6,174 nt of DNA, taken from the NCBI GenBank assembly GCA_029261375.1, contig JAJDBL010000087.1, forward strand, positions 1-6,174, in the 5' to 3' direction. Below, piece by piece: positions 1 to 4,673 of the stretch. Positions within the stretch are counted from its first letter, which is position 1. Each line of letters starts with the position of its first letter. The DNA is from Nitrospirales bacterium (lineage in GTDB: Bacteria > Nitrospirota > Nitrospiria > Nitrospirales > UBA2166). The notes under the pieces were generated by a model, which was given only the letters and a program-made list of their open reading frames with translations, made no database searches and was not told the DNA's origin. The position numbers and the translations under genes are program-made.

Positions 1-759
1 GGCTCCGGTGGAACAAATCACAATATCTGCGCCAATCATATCGTTTTTGAACGACTCGAAAGGAACAGGAATACCCTTAAACAGTTCGGCAAACTCCGTC
101 GCACGTTGAAAATTCCGTGTGGTCACGATGACCTGGGTGACACCATGACTGACCAGATGTTTCCCTGCAAGCTCACCCATCTCTCCTGCACCAACCAGCA
201 TGACCGAGTGGTCGGCTAGGTTTTGAAAAAACTTTTTCGCCAGTTCAACGGCAGCATAGCTAACCGAAACGGCCTGTTCTCCAACGGGGGTCTCAGTCCG
301 TACGCGCTTGGCGACCGAAATCGCCTTCTTCAAGACTTTGTTGAGGACAATGCCAGTGCAGCCCTGTGAACCGGCAGCTTCAAAGGCATCTTTAAATTGG
401 CCGAGAATTTGAGGTTCGCCCATCACCATTGAATCTAAGCTCGAGGCGACCCTGAAAAGATGCTGTACCGCGTTGTCGTTTGTTAAGGCGTAGAGGTGTT
501 GCGTTAGCTGCTCCGCCGGAATCGTAGGATTACGCCGAATGAGAAACTCACGAAGTTCATCGATGGCGGCATCAATGTTCTTTGCGGCACCGTAGAGCTC
601 CACGCGATTGCAGGTGGAGAGCAGCATGGTTTCCTCAACCGCAGATAGGTCTTTCAGTGCGACCAGTGCGTGTCTAAGGTCTCCATTTGAGATCGCAAGG
701 CCTTCGCGTATTTCAATTGGGGCCGTCTTGTGATTGAGGCCGACAGTAACGATATGCAT
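1..759 (-). CDS. hemA: Glutamyl-tRNA reductase, partial (C-terminus beyond left edge)
   Basis: This enzyme reduces glutamyl-tRNA(Glu) to glutamate-1-semialdehyde with NADPH, the first committed step of the C5 route to haem, in the cytoplasm. The frame is open from ATG 759-757 to base 1 and gives 253 residues. The family is usually about 420 residues, so the dimerisation domain is missing. Visible signatures are the N-terminal MHIVTVGLNHKTAPIEIRE, the catalytic cysteine in LLSTCNRVELYG (Cys50), SLDSMVMGEPQILGQ (about 107-121), VSVSYAAVELAKK (about 164-176) and the NADPH-binding GAGEMGE starting at Gly190. The start is chosen because the family begins with exactly this strand; a weak TAGG at 768-765 lies upstream of the ATG. 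It follows the ccsA-like gene on the same strand after a 126-base gap. The family assignment is certain; haem feedback control is known for some relatives but cannot be judged here. Confidence 0.97.
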   Translation of the reverse strand, partial: MHIVTVGLNHKTAPIEIREGLAISNGDLRHALVALKDLSAVEETMLLSTCNRVELYGAAKNIDAAIDELREFLIRRNPTIPAEQLTQHLYALTNDNAVQHLFRVASSLDSMVMGEPQILGQFKDAFEAAGSQGCTGIVLNKVLKKAISVAKRVRTETPVGEQAVSVSYAAVELAKKFFQNLADHSVMLVGAGEMGELAGKHLVSHGVTQVIVTTRNFQRATEFAELFKGIPVPFESFKNDMIGADIVICSTGA

Positions 760-885
760 CACAGCCTATATCTGCTTTCCCTCTTGAACACTGTCGTTAG
801 CGGAACTTTCCGATAGGGTTTGAGGATTGGTGCCTGTATTTCGCTGTGGGGTTCCATGCACTGTGTGTATGTACATCGTACCGCG
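760..885. other. Intergenic gap between ccsA-like gene and hemA
   Basis: This 126-base gap separates two minus-strand genes. It contains the perfect 8-base palindrome ATGTACAT at 869-876. Reading toward hemA, no convincing -35/-10 pair and no hairpin followed by a T-run was seen. hemA may therefore be read from the promoter upstream of the ccsA-like gene, or from a promoter that cannot be recognised by eye. Confidence 0.4.
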
Positions 886-1665
886 CTACCCCACATTGGC
901 GAATGTCACTAACACGCCCACAAAACCAATGATTGTGAGGTAGGCCGCACGTTTTGCACGCCAGCCCACCATGAACCTACCAAGGAGAACGATGAGATAG
1001 AATAGCCAGGTGAGGGCGGTGGAAATCTGCTTCGGTTCCCAGTTCCAATAGGATCCGGATACGAAATTGGCCCAGACCGCACCTGCCGCAATCCCCAGTG
1101 TCAATAATGGGAAGCCGAGAAGAATAGATTTCCGGTTGAGGTCGTCGAGAAAGTCGAGTGGGGGCAGTTTGTAGTACATCGTAATGAACCGTTTGGACTT
1201 CAGGAGATGTTCTTGGATCAGATACATGATCCCTGCCACAAACGCTAACGCAAATGCGACGGTCCCGAGAACCGTCATGACCACATGGAGCCAGACGTTT
1301 GAGAGTACGGGTTCAAGCACGTGAAGATCGTCTCTGACTGTCGCGGCAAAAATGAGTGCCAGGACGGCTAAGGGAAGGACGAAGGAGCCAAGGGCCGGAA
1401 TACGATACGCGTACTCCACAATGAGGAATGCTAGCACGAGCCCCCAGGAGAAAAAGACCATCACTTCGTAGAGGCTGCTGAGTGGGGCATGGCCGGTGCC
1501 AAACAGAAGCGTATGTAGGACCGCCGAATGGAGGACGATCCCAAACGCTGTCATCCCGACGGCAAGGCCTGAGAGCACATTGGTCCGGACCGCGAGAGAG
1601 GTCACGAAAAGGCCTGACGCGAAAAAATACAAAATGAGTGTCAGCTCGAAATATGGGAGATGCAT
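886..1665 (-). CDS. CcsA/ResC/HemX-family cytochrome c assembly-like membrane protein
   Basis: This is an integral membrane protein of 259 residues with about eight hydrophobic segments. CcsA/CcmC-type proteins move or present haem for cytochrome c maturation. HemX, a relative encoded beside hemA in Bacillus, instead influences HemA levels. Family marks seen are His46, the stretch GTGHAPLSSLYEVMVFFSWG (about 56-75), WLHVVM with His127, and a WWD-like loop WANFVSGSYWNWEPKQ (198-213). In canonical CcsA the loop ends WDPKE and is followed by a conserved LHxR/K and a C-terminal GLHSYG-like His. Here the corresponding places read LLGR, and the protein stops at FANVG, so both histidines are absent. 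The start ATG 1665-1663 has an AGGA at 1676-1673, seven bases away. It lies directly upstream of hemA. The fold is well supported; whether it acts as a haem lyase or as a HemX-like regulator is unresolved. Confidence 0.88.
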   Translation of the reverse strand: MHLPYFELTLILYFFASGLFVTSLAVRTNVLSGLAVGMTAFGIVLHSAVLHTLLFGTGHAPLSSLYEVMVFFSWGLVLAFLIVEYAYRIPALGSFVLPLAVLALIFAATVRDDLHVLEPVLSNVWLHVVMTVLGTVAFALAFVAGIMYLIQEHLLKSKRFITMYYKLPPLDFLDDLNRKSILLGFPLLTLGIAAGAVWANFVSGSYWNWEPKQISTALTWLFYLIVLLGRFMVGWRAKRAAYLTIIGFVGVLVTFANVG

Positions 1666-1672
1666 CGCTCGA

Positions 1673-1676
1673 TCCT
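1673..1676 (-). promoter_or_regulatory. Shine-Dalgarno of the ccsA-like gene
   Basis: On the minus strand AGGA lies seven bases upstream of ATG 1665-1663. This supports that start over any internal methionine. Confidence 0.6.
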
Positions 1677-1707
1677 GCCAGGTTCGCTTTGAGGTTCTGG
1701 GTAGCTA

Positions 1708-1713
1708 AGTATA
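1708..1713 (-). promoter_or_regulatory. Candidate -10 element for ccsA-like gene / hemA
   Basis: Read on the minus strand the bases are TATACT, a close match to TATAAT, which would place the transcript start near 1701 and give a leader of about 36 bases. No good -35 sits 17 bases upstream; that position is next to a C/T-rich tract (the G-run at 1723-1728 on the plus strand). Confidence is limited because the call rests on a single hexamer. Confidence 0.35.
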
Positions 1714-1823
1714 GCTGGAAAAGGGGGGAATGGTAGCACATCGGCCGCTTTTGCCTCAACTCATCGGTATTGAGAATCGGGTGTTACAGCAACGTGTTTT
1801 GCACTACATTTGCCGAAGATTTG

Positions 1824-1832
1824 TGGTATAAA
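1824..1832 (+). promoter_or_regulatory. Candidate extended -10 promoter for thrH-thiD
   Basis: The bases TGGTATAAA match the extended -10 pattern TGnTATAAT with one mismatch. Extended -10 promoters can work without a strong -35, and none is properly spaced here: TTGCAC at 1799-1804 is 22 bases upstream of the hexamer. The predicted start near 1839 would give a leader of about 90 bases before the thrH ATG. Confidence 0.4.
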
Positions 1833-1917
1833 CGCGGACGAAATTTACTGGGGTGTCTATAATCGCCTGACACCGGCATTACTGTCATCCCCTCTGTGGA
1901 CATTACTACGTGAGAAA

Positions 1918-1923
1918 AGGGAG
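1918..1923 (+). promoter_or_regulatory. Shine-Dalgarno of thrH
   Basis: The bases AGGGAG lie four bases before ATG 1928-1930. The in-frame GTG codons at 1910 and 1925 have no such spacing, so this site decides the start at 1928. Confidence 0.65.
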
Positions 1924-1927
1924 AGTG

Positions 1928-2548
1928 ATGAAACAACCAATTATGATTTGCCTTGATCTTGAAGGAGTCTTGATTCCAGAGGTGTGGCTTGCTGTGGCCG
2001 AACGAACTCAAATCGATGATCTTCTCATTAGCACTCGGGATATTCCAGACTACGATACGCTGATGACAAAACGATTAGAAGTACTCGCTGCGCACTCGAT
2101 AGGTATTGACGACGTTCGAGATGCTGTTGACTCGTTGGATCCGCTTGATGGTGCCGTTGAGTTTCTGGAAGCGCTCCGGGAGGCCTATCAAGTCGTGATT
2201 TTGTCGGATACGTTTTATGATTTCATCACGCCATTGATGCGTAAGCTTCATTACCCGACGCTGTTTAGCCATAGTCTTGACGTTGATTCTGATGGACGAA
2301 TTCTCAACTACCACCTACGTCAGCCGGATCAAAAGCGGGCGTCCGTGATGGCTTTCAAAAGCTTGAACTTTCGTGTTTTGGCGGCAGGAGACTCCTACAA
2401 CGATACAACAATGCTGCAGTCAGCGGACAAGGGAATCTTCTTTCGGCCTCCGGATTCCATCGTAAAGGAGTTCCCCCAGTTTCCTGTCACTCAAACGTAT
2501 GCAGAGCTACGCGAACAGTTTGACCGTGGAGCGTCGTTGACGGAGTGA
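1928..2548 (+). CDS. thrH: ThrH-type HAD phosphatase (phosphoserine phosphatase / homoserine phosphotransferase)
   Basis: ThrH is a cytoplasmic HAD-superfamily enzyme. In Pseudomonas it dephosphorylates phosphoserine and can pass the phosphate to homoserine, linking serine and threonine synthesis. From ATG 1928 the protein is 206 residues, the usual family length. HAD motif I is CLDLEGVLIPE, with nucleophile Asp10 and Glu12 in place of the common second Asp, a mark of ThrH. Motif II is ILSDTFYDF (Ser93). Basic residues Lys136 and Lys144 lie in the motif III region, and motif IV is AAGDSYNDTTML (Asp155, Asp159). RDIPDYDTLM (37-46), AFKSL and EFPQFP are further ThrH-like stretches. An in-frame GTG at 1910 would add six residues but has a poorer ribosome site. 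Its stop codon overlaps the thiD start (GTGA), so the two are probably translationally coupled. The family call is firm; the in vivo substrate is inferred. Confidence 0.93.
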   Translation: MKQPIMICLDLEGVLIPEVWLAVAERTQIDDLLISTRDIPDYDTLMTKRLEVLAAHSIGIDDVRDAVDSLDPLDGAVEFLEALREAYQVVILSDTFYDFITPLMRKLHYPTLFSHSLDVDSDGRILNYHLRQPDQKRASVMAFKSLNFRVLAAGDSYNDTTMLQSADKGIFFRPPDSIVKEFPQFPVTQTYAELREQFDRGASLTE

Positions 2549-3354
2549 GCTTCCCTATCGCGTTGACCATTGCGGGGTCGGACAGTAGCGGAGGAGCCGG
2601 CATTCAGGCTGACCTGAAGACCTTCTCGGCCTTAGGAGTCTACGGGGCTACGGTAGTCACGGCGCTCACCGCGCAAAACACCAGGGAAGTTCGTGAGATC
2701 CATGACCCGCCAGCAGCGTTTGTCAGAGCTCAACTGGGCACCGTGTTTTCCGATCTCAACGTGAGGAGCGTCAAGACCGGCATGTTGAGTCAGCCGCAAG
2801 TGATTGAGACCGTCGCCGACTTCTTAGGCGGACATATAGGCCTTCCCATTGTCGTTGATCCCGTGATGGTGTCAAAAAGTGGGGCAAATCTGCTGGCACC
2901 GGAAGCGATAGGAGTGCTCAGAGAGAAGTTGATTCCCCTCGCAGCCGTCATTACGCCAAACATTCCCGAGGCGGCAATATTGCTGGGTATTACTCAGGAT
3001 GAAGTGATGACTCAAAAAGACGCCGTATGTAAGCAGCTGTTCACGTTAGGATCTAAGTCAGTCGTACTGAAGGGTGGACACGGAACAGGTCCATTCAGCG
3101 AGGACCTCTTTTACGATGGGGCATCTGTCACGTCGCTAACCGCACCCCGAATAACCACAACACATACCCACGGCACTGGCTGTACCTTCGCATCGGCGAT
3201 CGCCGCGCACCTTGCGCACGGCAAAACACCACTGTCCGCCGCTCGATTGGCAAAAGAGTTCATCACGGGGGCTATTGCGGCCGCAGGGGTGCTCAAGGTG
3301 GGTCGAGGTCAGGGCCCTGTCCATCACTTCTTCCAGCAGAAACGCACGCGTTAA
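2545..3354 (+). CDS. thiD: Hydroxymethylpyrimidine / phosphomethylpyrimidine kinase
   Basis: ThiD is a cytoplasmic ribokinase-fold enzyme. It phosphorylates HMP to HMP-P and then to HMP-PP, the pyrimidine half of thiamine. The 269-residue length is typical. Seen in order are ALTIAGSDSSGGAGIQADLK (6-25), the substrate-binding AQNT (Gln44), VKTGML (76-81), VVDPVMVSKSG (103-113), ITPNIPEA (136-143), KGGHG (176-180) and HTHGTGCTFASAIA (207-220). The catalytic Cys213 falls at the position known for Salmonella ThiD. The start is a GTG whose last bases form the thrH stop. The nearest Shine-Dalgarno-like TGGAG (2527-2531) is 13 bases away, which suggests translation depends on ribosomes finishing thrH. 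Any later start would cut into the first conserved strand. There is no sign of a fused ThiE or HAD domain in the C-terminus, which ends shortly after VGRGQGPVHHF. Confidence 0.96.
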   Translation: MSFPIALTIAGSDSSGGAGIQADLKTFSALGVYGATVVTALTAQNTREVREIHDPPAAFVRAQLGTVFSDLNVRSVKTGMLSQPQVIETVADFLGGHIGLPIVVDPVMVSKSGANLLAPEAIGVLREKLIPLAAVITPNIPEAAILLGITQDEVMTQKDAVCKQLFTLGSKSVVLKGGHGTGPFSEDLFYDGASVTSLTAPRITTTHTHGTGCTFASAIAAHLAHGKTPLSAARLAKEFITGAIAAAGVLKVGRGQGPVHHFFQQKRTR

Positions 3355-3606
3355 ATTTGGCTTTCTTGGGTGTTCCTCCTCCTGAATCTTTCTACTTTGA
3401 TCATAGTAAAATCAGTGAAGGATATTTCTCTCAGCTGTGTCGAGATTCGATGCACCCCAGACTAGGAGAGATCCTTCGCGTTGCCCAGGATGATGAAACT
3501 GAAAGACTCGTGGGGACGGTCGGTAAGGCGATGGCTTGATGTAAATGGATCGGATGAGCACGGGGGGAATGTCTCCGTGCGTGAGGTTCCCAAGTCTTGG
3601 CTGGAG
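3355..3606. other. Convergent intergenic region
   Basis: This 252-base gap lies between the thiD stop and the stop of the convergently read DUF2169 gene. It contains a short dispersed-repeat-like stretch at 3466-3496 (listed separately) and an imperfect hairpin at 3558-3580. Neither strand shows a clear hairpin followed by a T-run. A frame open from TTG 3357 to 3539 encodes 60 residues but has no ribosome site or family likeness and is not called as a gene. Confidence 0.5.
3466..3496. repeat. Possible copy of a dispersed intergenic repeat (ATCCTTCGC...AGGAT type)
   Basis: The stretch around GAGATCCTTCGCG and CAGGATGATG resembles short elements scattered between genes in many bacteria, which when translated read like EILR-x-AQDD. 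It contains the inverted pair ATCCT (3471-3475) and AGGAT (3487-3491) around an 11-base loop. Only one copy is visible here, so repeat status rests on remembered similarity rather than on a second copy in the window. Confidence 0.4.
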
Positions 3607-4659
3607 TTATCTGACTGGCCTCTGCGATTGATCTTCGACGTGGACTGTTTTGACTTCAAGAGCCGTCATGTCCATAACTGGACACAGTCCTCTCCACACC
3701 AAATAAAACTGCTTCTGGTCAGGCCTCACGCATAAGGTGTCTAGGTTCAATGCGACCGGCTCCTCATACGTGCCAGTCTCTTCAGCCGACAGAGGCTTGT
3801 ACGACTTCGTAACTTGAGCCATCACACGAGTGCCAGGTAAGCGAAAACTGAGGTGTCCTTTGGGAGTAAGACCATGCAGCTCTACTGTTTCATCGCCATG
3901 TAAATACCCTTGTGCTTGAAGGTCAGGATGGGCGGCGTTGTAGAAATCTAAGCTGAAATCACTCGGTGCTCGCGGAGCACGCTCCTTTCGCCACCGTTCA
4001 TCATAGGTCCCAAGATGTTCGCCTCGAGGTGACCACGCCTTGCCATAGAACCCGAATCCAGCCGGCATCGGATGATCTTTCCACGAGGTGATGAGATGTT
4101 GGGGATCTTCGATGTTCGGTAGTGCCGCTCTGGCTATCGCCTTTTTCCGCTTCTTTTCAAAAAAACCATGGCCAACGAGATTCTCCTTGCAATACCCACC
4201 GCCGATTTTGTCGATCCCACCAAAAGAGCGCTCGTACAGCAGTTCCATCATCGTAAACGGTATAGGAGCACTTGCGGAGACGGGAAGGAGATGACCCCTC
4301 CATTTCCAGAAACGGTCGCCAGTCACACGCAGGGTTTTTTGTATGCTGCCAACTTTCAGGGTGACGTCCATTGCTCGAACGGGTTTTCCTCCGGGGGCAT
4401 AGGCATGGCCGACCAGCGCAATATCTGCTCGGGCCTTATACGGTGCTGTGTCCGATTCATAACGTACACTGCTGCCGTTATCGGGGTCGTAGAGATCGTC
4501 CCCAAAATTGACGGGAAGTTGTTCTTTGGCGTGAAGTACAACGCCTGTATCATGGAGATCAAATGTACCCTTCACGATAATAGTGACAACCGGCTTTTCA
4601 CCAGGGCCAGTGGTGGGGAGTGCTTCAACGCTGTAGGGAGTATCATTTTGGAGTTTCAT
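3607..4659 (-). CDS. DUF2169 domain-containing protein (secretion-locus type)
   Basis: This 350-residue protein has the layout of DUF2169 proteins and no signal peptide, so it is probably cytoplasmic. It opens with a short beta-rich segment (KPVVTIIVKGTFDL, 22-35). The DDLYDPDNGSSVRYESD stretch (54-70) follows, then DIALVGHAYAPGGKPV (79-94). Next come YERSFGG (142-148), GFGFYGKAWSPR (201-212) and GTYDERWRKERAP (217-229). The last conserved stretches are FYNAAHPDLQ (239-248), GYLHGDETVELHGL (251-264) and LDTLCVRPDQKQFYLVWRG (306-324). Family members occur in type VI secretion and PAAR/VgrG gene clusters, and at least some act with DUF4123 proteins as co-chaperones that load effectors. The ATG 4659-4657 lies 14 bases after the stop of the upstream gene. 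An AGGA overlaps that stop, 12 bases from the ATG, which suggests coupled translation. The domain call is strong; the loading role is inferred. Confidence 0.85.
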   Translation of the reverse strand: MKLQNDTPYSVEALPTTGPGEKPVVTIIVKGTFDLHDTGVVLHAKEQLPVNFGDDLYDPDNGSSVRYESDTAPYKARADIALVGHAYAPGGKPVRAMDVTLKVGSIQKTLRVTGDRFWKWRGHLLPVSASAPIPFTMMELLYERSFGGIDKIGGGYCKENLVGHGFFEKKRKKAIARAALPNIEDPQHLITSWKDHPMPAGFGFYGKAWSPRGEHLGTYDERWRKERAPRAPSDFSLDFYNAAHPDLQAQGYLHGDETVELHGLTPKGHLSFRLPGTRVMAQVTKSYKPLSAEETGTYEEPVALNLDTLCVRPDQKQFYLVWRGLCPVMDMTALEVKTVHVEDQSQRPVR

Positions 4660-4673
4660 GCTACCAGTCAGTC

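Noticed and set aside
1313..1759. Minus-strand frame of 148 codons overlapping the ccsA-like gene
   Set aside because: It is rich in Arg, Pro, Ser and Cys, has no family likeness and overlaps a well-supported membrane protein.
1839..1927. TPP riboswitch in the leader of the thrH-thiD unit
   Set aside because: The leader is only about 90 bases and no CUGAGA-like core with the paired conserved stretches was found.
3357..3539. Small 60-codon plus-strand frame after thiD
   Set aside because: It starts with TTG, has no ribosome site, and its EILRVAQDDE-like part is explained by the repeat-like element.
3558..3580. Hairpin GCACGGGGG / TCTCCGTGC as a terminator
   Set aside because: The stem needs two G-U pairs on the plus strand, which become A-C mismatches on the minus strand, and no T-run follows on either strand.
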